DNA of 64,000 nucleotides from Lotus japonicus (GCF_012489685.1 NC_080046.1:37349176-37413175); one strand, 5' to 3'; positions 20,102 to 31,404 are shown, counted from the first letter of the stretch. The notes: generated by a model from the sequence alone, not told the origin. Numbers and translations are program-made.

Positions 20102-20110
20102 TTGAATTTA

Positions 20111-21133
20111 TCCAAAATCTGAACTCTCAATATATATTACTAATTCAAAGAATAATGTTTCTTACACACCTCTTTTATCATTTCCCCTTTGTGATATATA
20201 ATAAAGGAAGAGAGAAATGATGAGTGATATGATGAGTGATGTGACATGAATTATATTACAGAAAAAGATAGAAATAAAAAAATTAAAAATAAGATGAAAG
20301 AGAAAGATAAATGTGAATAAATCATTACTCCTAATTCAAATTAACATGTATTTGAAGAGTGAAGCAATAGAAGCCACACTTAATTATAGGACATAGGTAA
20401 AATAAAGAAACTATAAGGATAAGTATCATAAGATTTGATTTGATACCCTCAAATTTCAACAATCAATAAAGTGTATATATATATGGAACGTTGATAGCCT
20501 TCATGTCTGAGACCTGTTAGTTAGGTAATTGTTATCATATATATTCTTATTGCAATATTATGGGTTAGGGAGGAAAATAGTGAAGAATATGAAGGAAAAT
20601 GGATGCCTTTGAAGAATTTTCTATAGTTGGCGGCAGCACATCCTTCATAAATCTATAAAGATTTTCTCGTGATTTTGTGTTATCAAACACTGTTAAGATT
20701 TCACAACCACCTGCCCAACTTATTTCATGGAGTCTAATACAACAAGGACAGCTATTAAGGCTAGCCGTCCATCTTTCCATCCAAAAGTGAACAATGAAAA
20801 CATGTTCTTAATGGTAAATCAGACTGTTTTGATAAGGTACGCATGAGTTAAATAAAGCTTCCGACGCACAGATTCTGGATAATCACACTTGGCTTGTGAG
20901 AATCAAATCAATTATAACAGTATTTGATCTTTGTGGGACATATTTTTCTTTAAGTTATTTAGTTGAGAAGAGAAAGATCGATCGAATAAAGAGACGATGA
21001 CTAAGGAGAAAGAGGTAAGAAATAAATTATATTTTATATGTTGTTTTGTATGATAGATAAAAGAGAAGAGAATTAAAGAATGAGCTGGATAGTTGAATTT
21101 TTTGTTTCAGACATTTTTATCTAGCTAAAAATT
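20111..21133. other. Non-coding stretch between the MULE and the right inverted-repeat arm
   Basis: AT-rich, with MITE-like runs of GATGAGTGATATGATGAGTGATGTG at 20220-20245. The only open frame of interest is the 71-codon minus-strand frame at 20565-20780, listed separately. Confidence 0.5.
20565..20780 (-). CDS. Unrecognised 71-codon open frame
   Basis: The translated product (GGCEILTVFDNTKSREN...) has balanced composition and two Cys in CPCC, unlike the low-complexity frames around it. I recognise no family. It lies inside the old inverted-repeat element, so it could be a captured gene fragment or chance. No promoter or second copy is visible in the window. Confidence 0.2.
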   Translation of the reverse strand: MERWTASLNSCPCCIRLHEISWAGGCEILTVFDNTKSRENLYRFMKDVLPPTIENSSKASIFLHILHYFPP

Positions 21134-21350
21134 ATTCTAGAAGTGTTGGGGACATGAAAATCTAAAGCACGAGAGAAGAGTTTGCACTAATAGTCTACAG
21201 ACCACCAAGAGAACCGGATACCACATATTTACTTAAAATTTAACACTCTAAGAAATGATTATTTTAGCGTAAAAATTTTGCGGCGACCCCAACATAAACG
21301 CTAATTTTTACTTTTTAGCGCCCGCTAAACCGATGCAAAGCTGACGCGAT
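21134..21350 (-). repeat. Right arm of the 215-bp inverted repeat
   Basis: It pairs with 6208-6422. It holds CACTCTAAG at 21244, a CACTA-like terminus facing right. Outward of the arm, AACCGACGCTAA near 21427 repeats the subterminal TTAGCG/CGCTAA theme. A TATAGTG at 21453-21459 could be the far end of a tiny CACTA derivative, but no 3-bp TSD is seen. Confidence 0.75.
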
Positions 21351-21695
21351 GCATTGATTTAAAATTCAAGTTCAATTAATTAACTAGCATCTAGTTAGCC
21401 TCAGTTTCATAAATTAGTGTGTTTCAAACCGACGCTAATATCATCAACAAAATATAGTGCCTGTAAGTCGTTCATTAGTGGAGCTTCCCCAAAGAAATAC
21501 ATCTTCACTTTAATGTTGTTTTTGGAGCTTCGACCAAGCACCCTTAAGGTTCAGTCTAGATTTCAAAATTGAGAAGAGAACACATTTTGTCATGGTTCCT
21601 CTAGCTTAATTTTCTATACAATTTTTTATTTATTTACACATTTACACCCCACACTTTTTGAGATAGATAGAAATATAAGAGAGGGAAATGAATGA
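21351..21695. other. Non-coding stretch
   Basis: AT-rich with no gene. It ends in the AATGA direct repeat (21691-21695) of the solo LTR that follows. Confidence 0.6.
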
Positions 21696-23023
21696 TGTTA
21701 GTCAATCTGCAAGTGTACATAATCTACCCGGTTTTAATTTATCGAACCACAGGGAATTGGTGTGGGAATTCAGTTTAAGCCTCGAGTTCACGGTAGGAAA
21801 TCGAGTAAAATTCAGTTTTAAGGTTGATTGTTTAGGTGATTAATTAACAAGCAATTGAGATATAAGTGTGTGAAGAACAGCGGTGAGAATGCCTTGGGTT
21901 CTTGCTCAACTAATTCAGTTTTAACTAACATTTCCTACTCACAAAGTTCGGAGTCTCTCCTTGATGTTCTAGCCTAATTAGTCATCTATCGATGCCTCGC
22001 ATAGACAACCCTCTCAAGTCAAAAGATAGGCACAATTCCTTGACAACCTAAACATTTGCTAGAAGCACTAACCATGCTATTCAGGCCAACAAACCCCAAC
22101 CCTTCCTCTATTCCTTGTAGCAAGCATAGAAGAGGTAATCCCACAACAAGTCTCAATTCTATAACAAACTTTCGTTATGATTATAGAAAAGCAAAAAGCG
22201 AGCATGTATTCAGGCTTAAAAGATAAAGCAGAGGAGTGAGATTCAAGAGTTTACTCAGAACAACATGAATAGAAAAGGAATTATAGCTAAAACATCCAAA
22301 GTCTTACAAAGAACCCAAAGCAAAAGGGTTTTAGCCAAACATGGCTATGAAATTCATACAAGAAAAGAAAGGTAAAACATGGATCATAGGACTTGGAGAA
22401 AGCTCCTCAAGCTCTAGAACCCAAACCCTCTCTTCTAACTTATTAGAATATGAGAAAATGACAAAAGATTCCAAGAGAAATGACAAAAATCATATTTATA
22501 GGCAAAATGAGCGAGTTTTCTAATGTGCCGGGCGCTCAAGCGCAGTGCGGGGCGCTCAAGCGCCAACATCAGAAATCAGCACCAAAAGATACTGCCTCCT
22601 TGGCGCTCAGGCGCCCATGAGCGCCCACACATGGGCGCCTGAGCGCCCCAGCTCGCCTGAAAAACCTTAAATCTTCATTTTAACTCCCCTTTAATGCCTC
22701 CTTCAAGTCTCTAAACTCCTTGGCCTTCTTCCTTCAGCTGTTACAACCTGATTACTTGCTCAAAAAGACTAGAAATAAAGCCAAGAAACTCAATGGTTAA
22801 TTTGCATAAAAGTATGGAATCAACTAGGAATTAAACTAGACCCCTAAACTCTACTAAAATACCATTAAAGCCCCTATAAAACTATGAAATTACCAAGGCA
22901 ATGTAAAAACACTAATAAAGATAAAAATGCATGAGAATGCATGAAACCTACACGGGACTCAATAAAAAGACTTAAAACAAACTAAGAAATGACCCTAAAA
23001 ACACTACTAAACTAGGGTCATCA
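21696..23023 (-). mobile_element. Solo LTR of an unidentified retrotransposon
   Basis: A 1328-bp unit bounded by TG...CA (TGTTAGTC ... GGGTCATCA), with a perfect 5-bp TSD AATGA at 21691-21695 and 23024-23028. No coding region is inside. A minus-strand TATA box (CCTATAAATATG, about 22493-22504) and an ACA end on that strand favour minus orientation. A second copy is not in the window, so the family is unknown. Confidence 0.75.
22525..22655. repeat. GC-rich palindrome cluster
   Basis: Repeated GGCGCTCAAGCGC and GGCGCCTGAGCGCCC words form nested near-palindromes in an otherwise AT-rich LTR. They lie just downstream of the inferred TATA box when read on the opposite strand to this listing. Confidence 0.8.
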
Positions 23024-23028
23024 AATGA

Positions 23029-23421
23029 TATGATATATAATTTGATAAGAAACACAAAAATATATATGAAGAAAAATAAATAAAAAATGAGATGAAAAAA
23101 AGTAAAGTGTGAATAAATAACTACACCTTTTATATATCAATAATAAAAATAACCCTGTAAATACTTTTAACACCTTACAAAAAGTTTGACTTTATTGTGG
23201 CTACTAGCAACACACTTTTTTTATTATATTTTAAATAAAAAAATTAAATTAATTTTAATTATAAATTTATATTTTTTTGTTAAGACATTTAAATAAATAT
23301 AATTAGAGTTATTTTTGTGTAAATAATTAATAGTAGTCAAATTTAATTATGGATATATAATTATTAGCATAGAAATAATTTTATTCGACATATGTGTACG
23401 ATTTTTTTCCAAGTAAAAAAG
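23029..23421. other. AT-rich stretch without a gene
   Basis: About 75% or more A+T by eye, with many short poly-A and poly-T tracts. No open frame, repeat end or RNA gene was seen. Confidence 0.6.
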
Positions 23422-23806
23422 TGTTTCGTACTAGAGCTTACTTAAGTATAAAAGGTATACGGACTAAATCCTAACAGAGCAGAAAAAGTAAGATGATGTA
23501 ACAATAAGGAAATATATTCATTAATGGTAAAAAAGATCCCTAGTACAAGGTGAGACCCCCCTTTTATAGTGGGTGTATTCCTTATCTAAAAAGTTCCTAT
23601 ATTTGCGACTTACAACCAAGGCCTAAATCCCTATGCGAATAAGACAAACTCAAAAGAATCTAATCGCTGGCAAGAGGGGCCACATGTAGGCCTCACAGTC
23701 CATTTTCTCCTACCATCATCACCTGAAGTCCAATGATCTTGTATCTCGCCCTAACCCGCTGGTGTCTTGGGCGGGCATAGGGTTGCTATATGGCCCGCCC
23801 AGTCCA
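23422..23806 (-). mobile_element. Tat-type 3' LTR of element C
   Basis: On the minus strand it starts TGGACTGGGCGGG. It aligns with the LTR at 5026-5407 and has a CTATAAAAGGGGG TATA box near 23560-23572. It is followed on the plus side by CAAGTCCCCAAGAC (23807-23820), a purine tract on the minus strand that also adjoins the LTR at 25748. That makes this a 3' LTR of a minus-strand element. Confidence 0.78.
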
Positions 23807-24318
23807 CAAGTCCCCAAGACATGAGATTCAAAATACATGAGTCGAGATGTCTTTATTCTACCTTCTGGTTGTCTTGGAAGTTCGTTGTGATTGTCAGCCG
23901 TTATGTTTTTTGGTGGAGTTATCTTGTGGTTTGACCGCCTGCTCGAAAGACGCTGACCGCCATATTCAGAGCGGTACATCTTTATATGCTACCACGTGTT
24001 ACTTTTCCATCTTGTCTTTCTTCTTCCGAGTTTCAAGGATTGTGTGGCGATCTTCCTGTCGCTTGTCAATCAAAACGTCAATCAAATATTTACTTACTAA
24101 CACACGCATCCCCATTTTCCTAGAATTTTGCTATCATTAGCCATGAATGCAGTTGTCACGTGTGCGCGTTTTAAGGAGTTGCCTTGTTTCGTGAAAACCT
24201 CGGATCGTGGGATGCCTTTTCATTTTTCAAATTTTTTTCCAAATTTTCTCTCTCTCTCTCTCTTCACCCGTCGGTTCATACTCTTTTTTCCACTCATTCT
24301 CTTTCTTCTTTTACCCTC

Positions 24319-24325
24319 TATAAAA
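24319..24325 (+). promoter_or_regulatory. TATA box of the antisense gene of Tat element C
   Basis: CTCTATAAAACC on the plus strand, ahead of a pyrimidine-rich leader and the antisense frame starting near 24615. It faces opposite to the element's own pol strand. Confidence 0.5.
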
Positions 24326-24599
24326 CCTCCTTCCTCCTTTATTCTTCATTCTTTCTTCACCATAAAAAAGTTCAAGCTTTTATGCCTTTCTTGCAAGTTT
24401 CCCAGTTTCCGATTTTACTTGCTCCGGTCGTCGTCATTGCGCGGTGTTTTTCCCTAACCCACGTTCTTGCCACTTACTTGTACGACCCTTCTTCCAGTGA
24501 GTCCTTTGCCTCTTTCTCTTTTATTTCGTTATTTTTGGTATCTTTTCTTTCATTCTTCAATCGGTTCATCTTCAACCTACAAACGATTCATCTTTATGC

Positions 24600-25440
24600 A
24601 TGAGATTTCCAAGAATGTCTTTGAATAGTGTTAGTGTTTCTTCCTTGAAAGTATCTTCCCCTTCAACGGATCGTGAAATTTCTTCGCCGTCCATCGTTGT
24701 AATTCCTGATTCTCTCTCCATTCAAGATGACTCCGGTCCCGCCGGTTCTATTGACTCTGTTCTTTCTTCTAACGATGGTCTTTCATCGCCTGAGTGCGAT
24801 CCAACGTGCACTTGATTGAAGATAAGTACCTGTGGCGCTCTATCTGGGGTAGTGTTGGGAGTATTAATTCCCACCGAATAACGGCCCAAGGATTCACGAA
24901 GCTGAATCCCGCCACCCCCTGTAATGATGACTTGCAGTTGAACATCCTCCCTTGTGGCGACGATGACTTTGTTACCCTTCGAAAAGAGGCATCAAACGAG
25001 TCGCCTGATTTCTTTTATGTATATGGTTATCTTTTCACTGATCTCAACATTAAGCTTCATTTTTCTCCCTTTATTTGTCATGTTCTTTCTTTCCTGAATG
25101 TGGCGCCTTGCCAACTCCTTCCCAACGCTTGGGGCTTTATTCGTTGTTTTGAAATTTTGTGTGATCATCTAAGTTTCACGCCAACTTATCCTTTGTTTTT
25201 CTTTTTCTATAAGTCTGTTACCAAAAAACCTACTTAAGTTAAATGGATACCTCTCATCGCCCGAAAGAAAATGAGTTTGTTCACCCCTCTCAAATGTCAT
25301 TATAAGGTTTGGCAGAAAAAATTCTTTAAAGTCATTGAGTCGCCAGAAATAAGTAATTTGTTCCGTGACTCCAATAATTGTCCACTCCTCCCATTTTACT
25401 GGACCAAAAATCCTCGCCGGAAGATTTTGTTCTATCCAAG
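24600..25440 (+). pseudogene. Decayed antisense gene of Tat element C
   Basis: Frames 24600-24815 and 24794-25237, then a broken tail to about 25440, together resemble the first exon of the antisense genes at 26463-27252 and 62808-63696. Shared landmarks are a Ser-rich start, YVYGYLFTDLNIKL, NVAPCQLLPNAWGFIRCFEI and LLPFYW/PLYWTK-type words near 25395. The frame changes at about 24800 and again after 25230. The second exon is missing, because the LTR of element A begins at 25451. Confidence 0.72.
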
Positions 25441-25450
25441 AACATAGAGA

Positions 25451-25748
25451 TGAGGTATGGTACCCATAGTGAGAGGATCGTGATGTGAGAATCTAGAGAG
25501 AGTTAGAGAGCGTAAATGCTTAGAGAGAGAAAATAACTGAATTTCAAGCTTGTATTCCTCAAATGAGCTAAGAGTCCCTTACAATTGGTAACAGCTCCCT
25601 ATTAATAGATTCGGGAGTTGGGCTTGGCGCCTTTAGCTCCTCCTAATGGGCCAGTTGGGCCTCCCGTGAGAAGGCCCAATTCCCTGGTTCACTCGTCGCC
25701 CTAAGCAGGCGCGCCTGGGCGAGGGACCCTAGGGTCTCGCCCAGTTCA
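25451..25748 (-). mobile_element. Tat-type 3' LTR of element A
   Basis: On the minus strand it starts TGAACTGGGCGAGACCC and is preceded, in element sense, by the same purine tract as element C (CAAGTCCCCAAGAC on the plus strand, 25749-25762). About 298 bp, with the far edge placed at TGAGGTATGG. It cuts into the antisense gene of element C, so element A inserted there or recombined there. Confidence 0.65.
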
Positions 25749-25762
25749 CAAGTCCCCAAGAC

Positions 25763-26462
25763 ACCGAGCTCGAAGCATGAGAGCTAAATGTGTCTTTAAA
25801 AGAGAAAGCAGATATAAGGCGACAATCACGAGTAAGTTACCTAAAGCCAAAAACCTAACGACTAAAAATAATTGCCAACATGGCTTGATAACTAGAACCT
25901 AAGGCTAGTTCCTTGACTTCCCGGCGAATTCCTTTGATCCTATAAGTCCAAAAGTCAGCTTGTGGGGCGACAACACTTGGATCCCTCGCCCTGTTCCAGC
26001 AATGAACGTCGTGGGCTACGATGAGTTGACGCGTGTAGGCCATATGTAACGCATTAGGATGGCACAAGGTCCAACAAATCCTTACGAAATCATAACCGCT
26101 ATCTCCAATATGTCCCTTCAAATCACAATAAAGCCTGCCAATTTGAATTTAAACCAATGAACTTCAGCGGTTGCAACTTTCACTTATTGTCGTTCCCATT
26201 CCCCCAAAAATCGCGTCACGTTCTCCTAGTGTAATCATTCCACCTTACCACGATGGGACACAATTTCCCAAACTGCTACCCATTTTAGCTTTTAAATCCA
26301 CCCTTGCTCCATTATTCCCCACTTATTGTCAACCGTGCTCATCCTCATTTCTGGCTTTCGCACCAGCTTTCCTTGACGATTCTGCAGACCTCGGCCCTTC
26401 TTGCTTCCCCTCACACAACCTTCTTCCGATTAGTTTTTCGTCCTCTCTCTCGTCATTTTATC
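25763..26462. other. Leader and promoter-side region of the Tat A antisense gene
   Basis: No convincing gene. Pyrimidine-rich plus-strand sequence leads into the ATG at 26463. I found no clear TATA box, unlike elements C and F. Open frames starting at 26171 and 26304 extend the antisense gene only by chance. Confidence 0.45.
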
Positions 26463-28559
26463 ATGCCCCCGACAGGAACCCTCCCCTCCACAGAGGAGAT
26501 CAAAGCTCATCGCTTGGAAACCTTCGCCAGTCTCCCTCCCCTCGTCAAGGATGCCCCTACCAGCGATTCTATTTCCGACCTTGCTTGCAGGTCTGGTGGT
26601 CTTTGTAGCACCCCATTGCTAAAGAACCTCCTTCGTACTACCGGGTGCCGAGATCAAGACCGCCCCTGGCAACACCGTGCACTGAATAACCCCCAATTTT
26701 CCCACTTCTTTTTTGTATACGAATATTTGTTCCTCGATCTCGGAGTTAAACTCCCCTTCTCCTCGTTTCTCACCCAAGTGCTGCGCGATGTCAACGTTTC
26801 GTCTTGTCAACTTCATCCCCATGCCTGGGCCTATATGAGGTGTTTTGAAATCCTTTGCAGTAGTGTTGATGTAGCGCCTTCCCTTCCCTTTTTTTCTTTT
26901 TTCTTTGAAGTTGATTCTCGATCCCTGGGGTCCCACAGCTGGGTTGCTCTGGCGCCCCAGCCGGGTCGAGAACGATATGTTCCATTCCAAGTTGATTCCA
27001 ACTCCTACTTGGCCCGTCGGTACTTCTGGGTCATTGTTCACCCCTCCTACCCCTCGGCATTCACGCAGAAAGGAGGGAACACCCTTTTTCCACTTTACTG
27101 GACCCAATGTCCAAAGCCCATGGCTGATCCCCCTACGACATTTCCCTCTTCCAGAGAAAATTTTGCCTTTGGGGTCCTGTCTCAGCTTCCCCGCCTCAGT
27201 TGCGCTGAGTTGCTCGACGTCACTCCAAGCTCCAAACTATTCCCTCAATTAGGTTTCCCCTCTAAACGTCACCTTCGAGCTTCCCACTTAATATTTTTGG
27301 TTACTAACGATTTTCCCTTTACTCTGCAGGAATCATGAAGTTCTCTACCGCCGATCTGCTGAAGGCCTTTACTTCAGGGAACGTCAAGGCGCCCTCTCCG
27401 GCCCAAGTCGGAGGAAAAAGACAGAGTTCACCAGTGAGCGCCCGCTCGCCCAAGAGGAGTAAAGTGGGCGAGTCGAACTCTCAAACCACTCTCTTGTCAG
27501 CACAGGAGGAGGGTTCGTCACGCCTGATTCTGTTGTCGCGGATAGCGCTTGCCACCCCTCGGCATTCGCCCATCTGGGAGAGGTTAATGCTTCCAGACGC
27601 CAGATGCTCCTCGCCCCGTACTTGTGGCGGAAGGTCAGCGATCGCCCTCTTCCACCCATCCGTCGATTTCTTCGCCTGTCAAGGTGACCATCGGTCCCTC
27701 GACCCCTAATTCCCCCGGGGTTGGTCGTGAGGGGGAGAATCTCTCAGCAGCCCAGCCCGCAGGTCCTTCCAGCAGCTCTCCCCCGGATCCTTTCTCTTTT
27801 ATACTATCCCACCCTTATCTTGAAAAATTAAGGGGGGCCTCCAGCCAGAATCAGCAAGACGTTGCCCAGGAAGCTATGTCCAATCTTCTCCGCGCTGGCT
27901 GCCTATTCGCCCAAGTGGCCTGGCAGGCGCGACCTCTTACTGGAATTGTCGGGCTCCGCCAAGAGGTAGAGAAGCTACGTTCTGACAACCTTCGGGCCAA
28001 TGACATCTGCTCTAAGCTGTCCAACCAGTTGGCGGCGGAGGAGAGTAAGACAGAGAAAATGTGGCAGAAGCTCAAGGATGCAAAGCTTGAGATGTTAAAG
28101 GCAAATGAGAAGGAAGAAAAAATTGAGGCCCAGGTCGAGGAGCTCCAGTGGGAACTTGATGCAAAGGAGATCGCTGCTACCTCTCAGGAAAAGATCCTCG
28201 CCGCCAAAGACAATGAGATTGCTGATTTGCATGAGAAACTGGCGGGCCAAAACGAGGCGCTTGCTGCGGCCCAATCAGATCTAAAATCCAAGTGTAAACT
28301 TCTAGCTGACCACGAGGCCCAAGCCGCCACCCTAGAAGAGAAGATAAGGAGTGAAGCCACCCATGCTGCCGCCAAGGAGCGTGTTTGCGGCTTCCTGATC
28401 GCCAAAGCTCAAGTCAAGCACCTCCATCCTACCATCAATCTCGACTCCCTGGGCGTTTTTAAAAGGGTTACTCCTGCTGGGTTAGAGGGTCCTGAAGACC
28501 CCCTGGAAGTCGCTAAGGTCGATCTCGGGGATACTGTGGAACAAGAGAAGAAGATATAA
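26463..28559 (+). pseudogene. Spliced antisense gene of Tat element A, one frameshift
   Basis: Exon 1 (26463-27252) encodes a globular region with QLHPHAWAYMRCFEILCSS and LFPLYWTQ, resembling the Pfam 'putative gypsy type transposon' (Transposase_28) family. A GT-AG intron (27253-27329) follows at exactly the same codon and phase as in element F. Exon 2 starts with MKFSTADLLKA and has an NLS-like SPKRSKVG. After a frame change between about 27530 and 27620, a long coiled coil follows from about 27930 with LLRAGCLFA. It ends in a conserved motif (LGVFKRVTPAGLEGPEDP). The gene runs opposite to the pol at 29354-33370 and converges on it. The single frameshift makes it a probable pseudogene here. 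Confidence 0.75.
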
Positions 28560-29353
28560 TGTGTTAATTTGTTTTGAATAATTGTAATGCTACTTATTTT
28601 TACTTTTTTTGATTGTTATCGTTGTACTTCCATCTTTTAATTAACCTGTTAATTTTTACTCCCTACGTATGTTTTAACGCTCCCCACGTTTTCCTCACTC
28701 TCTTTCGCACCCCCTTTTAGTTTCTTTGTTTCTGAATTACGTTCAACGACATTGATGGTGTGATGGGTTTGACTAGAACTTTTGCTCAGTTTTGAACTGA
28801 GGCTTTATTTACACCATATTTCCCGTAGGATCAGGCGTGGCCTGGCTAGCTTTGCTTGGCGAGGACTTATAGTTGATCGGGTCCCAATGGCCATATAGGT
28901 TGCCCGAGACTTAGCCTAGTTAGGTTCGCTCGCCCATATTTCGGGGAGGTTTTGGGGATAAGAAGCTTATCCTCACACATCGCCGACGAGCGACGACAAG
29001 TTGCGTCGGCTTTTCCGGAGCGATCCCCAGACATCAAGGTCGTGTTGGGATCGTCACCTTCAAGGAATTTTTCCCACCTAGCTCTTGCCGCAATTCAGTG
29101 TGATTGAAATGGCTGGATACAATTTTTGTATTTTCAATCAGACGTTATAGTCAACAAACTCCCGAGATGGAGAACAAGAACGTGTCTTTGTTTTTACTAT
29201 TTAGGCGTTTTTCGCCATTTATTACCTAGGCGTTATTTGCCAACAAACTCCCGAGATGGAGAACAAGAGCATGTCTTTGTTTTTAGTCCACCAGTCTTCG
29301 TGAGCCACACTCAGTTGCTCGCCCTTGCGCCAAGCTGGGCTTTCCCTTAAGCT
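28560..29353. other. Spacer between the converging antisense gene and pol of Tat A
   Basis: No gene. It contains a direct repeat of about 55 bp (29142-29196 and 29231-29286; core AACAAACTCCCGAGATGGAG) and several GGCG-TTT-CGCC words. Both transcription units would end here. Confidence 0.65.
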
Positions 29354-30495
29354 TCAACTATAATAGTACCTCAGACTCGCCGCATACCAAGACCGTGGCA
29401 CCCGCCTCCCATCTAAGCTTTCTAGGTGATAGGCCCCCTTCCCCAATACCTTCAAAATCCTGTAAGGGCCCTCCCAAATTGAGTTTAGCTTGTTTCCCGT
29501 GTTCCCGGTTCGCTTCATAAGCACCAAGTCCCCATCCTGCATCGCCCTTGGGCGAACCTTTGTGTCATATTTCACTGTAGCTCGCTGCTTCATTGCAGCC
29601 TCTCTGATACGAGCCTCGTCCCGCGTTTCAGACAACAAGTCTAGTTCTACCGCCATGTTGGATGGGTTCTCGCCTTCAAACTACGGCGCCGTCCTCCAAG
29701 AGTTGTTGTCTATCTCCACGGGCAGCATGGCGTCCGCGCCATAGGTCATCCTGAAAGGGGTCTCCCCTGTTGTCGAATGTTGTGTTGTGTTATAGGACCA
29801 GATCACCACCCAAAGTTCGTCCAACCAAGCTCCCTTTGCTTCAAAAAGTCGACGCTTTAAACCCCGCAAAAGCACCTTATTAGCTGATACCACCTGCCTA
29901 TTTTTCTGGGGATGCTCCACTGAAGAGAATCTTCTCTGGATACCCATCTCTTTACAGAATTCCCTCGCCTAATTACTTGCAAACTGCGTTCCATTATCTG
30001 AGACAATCGCCTTCGGGACCCCAAACCGGCACACAATTTTCTTCCAGTAAAAGTTTACGATCTTGCCTACAGTAATGCTTGCTAAGGGCTCGGCTTCCAC
30101 CCACTTGGTGAAGTAGTCCACCGCCACGAGGATGAACTTCATCTGTGACCTGACGGTTGGGAAAGGTCCGACGAGGTCAACTCCCCACATGGTGAAAGGC
30201 CATGGCGAGCTGATCGTGGCTAGCTGCTCTGGCGAGGCTTTGGGTAAGTCTGCGAACATTTGACACTTTTCACATTTCTTTACAAATTCCACGCAATCTT
30301 TCCTTATCTTGGGCCAGTAAAATCCCGCCCTAAGGACCTTGCTCGCCAGGGATCTCCCTCCGCCATAACGTTCTCATACGTACCAGGTGGGAAACACCTC
30401 AATAGGGGCGAGCTAAATCCCCGCCGGAAAAGCGTCCCATCAAGCAGTGCGTAATGCTCTGCTTGTCGCCTTTGCTCTTTTGTATACTTCATCAC
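29354..30495 (-). pseudogene. Tat A integrase, broken
   Basis: Pieces lie in order on the minus strand: an HHCC-region end with LLDGTLFRRGFSSPLL (30495-30304); catalytic core with MWGVDLVGPFP, DYFTKWVEAEPL and AIVSDNGTQF (30292-29969); then the Glu-containing part and MTYGADAMLP (29947-29681); and a C-terminal region ending RSWYAASLRYYYS (29656-29354). Frame changes or stops separate the pieces, so no full integrase can be made. The core residues D and D are visible; QVVSANKV replaces the expected QVESANKV, so the catalytic Glu is changed to Val. Confidence 0.85.
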
Positions 30496-30507
30496 TCCAC
30501 TTGGCTC

Positions 30508-31400
30508 TCATGCCAAGATCTCCACGATGGGGTCCATCCAAGTCTTTTGGCGGTCCACAGAGGTTACGAGCTCTCCTTCTATGCTTGGATTGGCGAGTGT
30601 CTCCTGAATCATACTCCGATTATTTCCGGGCTTCCGAGTACTTGCTAGTTTTACCAGGGCGTCCGCCCTTTGATTTTGTGTTCTCGGCACGAACTCGACC
30701 ACTACCTCCTTCAATTGACTCATCTGGAGCCTAACGCACTCCAAATACCTTATCAAGGCCGGATCTTTCACCTGGAATACTTCATTCACTTGGTTTGCCA
30801 CCAACAACGAACCTGTCCTTACCAACAAACTATCGATCTGAACCTCGATGGCCAATTTCAAACCTACTATTAAAGCTTCATATTCTGCCTGATTATTACT
30901 AGCTTTAAACTGAAACCTTAGAGATTGCTCTAGTACTAACTCCCCAAGCCCCTGCAACGTGACCCCTACTCCACTCCCGCTCTCATTTGATGATCCATCA
31001 ACGAACAGCGTCCACTGCGTGTTCACCCTTTCACCGACTTCTAGCGTTAATTCTACCACAAAATCAGCTAAAGCTTGTGCCCCAACCTTTCCCCTCTTGT
31101 CGTACTGCAAACCATACTCTGACAATTCCACCGACCACGCGACGAACCTTCCTGATAAGTCCGGTTTCTGCAGCACCTGCCGCAAAGGTAGATCAGTTCT
31201 TACCTTTACCTGAAAGCTTTGGAATTAAGGCCTTAGGCGCCTGGCGGCAACGAGTACGGCGAGCGCCGCTTTCTCTATTTTTTAGTATCTGACTTCTGCC
31301 CCCTGGAGCGTATGGCTTACAAAGTAGATTATTTTCTGGTCCCCATTTATTTCTTGAAGAATTACTGAGCTGATTGCGTGGTCGCTGACGGAGAAATACA
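30508..31400 (-). pseudogene. Tat A RNase H and archaeal-type RNase H, broken
   Basis: From 31185 the frame reads the end of the RT-linked RNase H (LQKPDLSGRFVAWSVELSEY). It then enters a second, archaeal-like RNase H domain (WTLFVDGSSNESGSGVGVTL, NNQAEYEALIVGLKLA). The extra RNase H is diagnostic of the Tat lineage. The part upstream of 31185 to 31400 is broken by stops and small shifts. Confidence 0.82.
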
Positions 31401-31404
31401 AATG

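Noticed and set aside
24184..24603. 139-codon plus frame before the Tat C antisense gene
   Set aside because: Phe/Ser/Leu-rich translation of a pyrimidine-rich leader downstream of the TATA box. It is probably untranslated.
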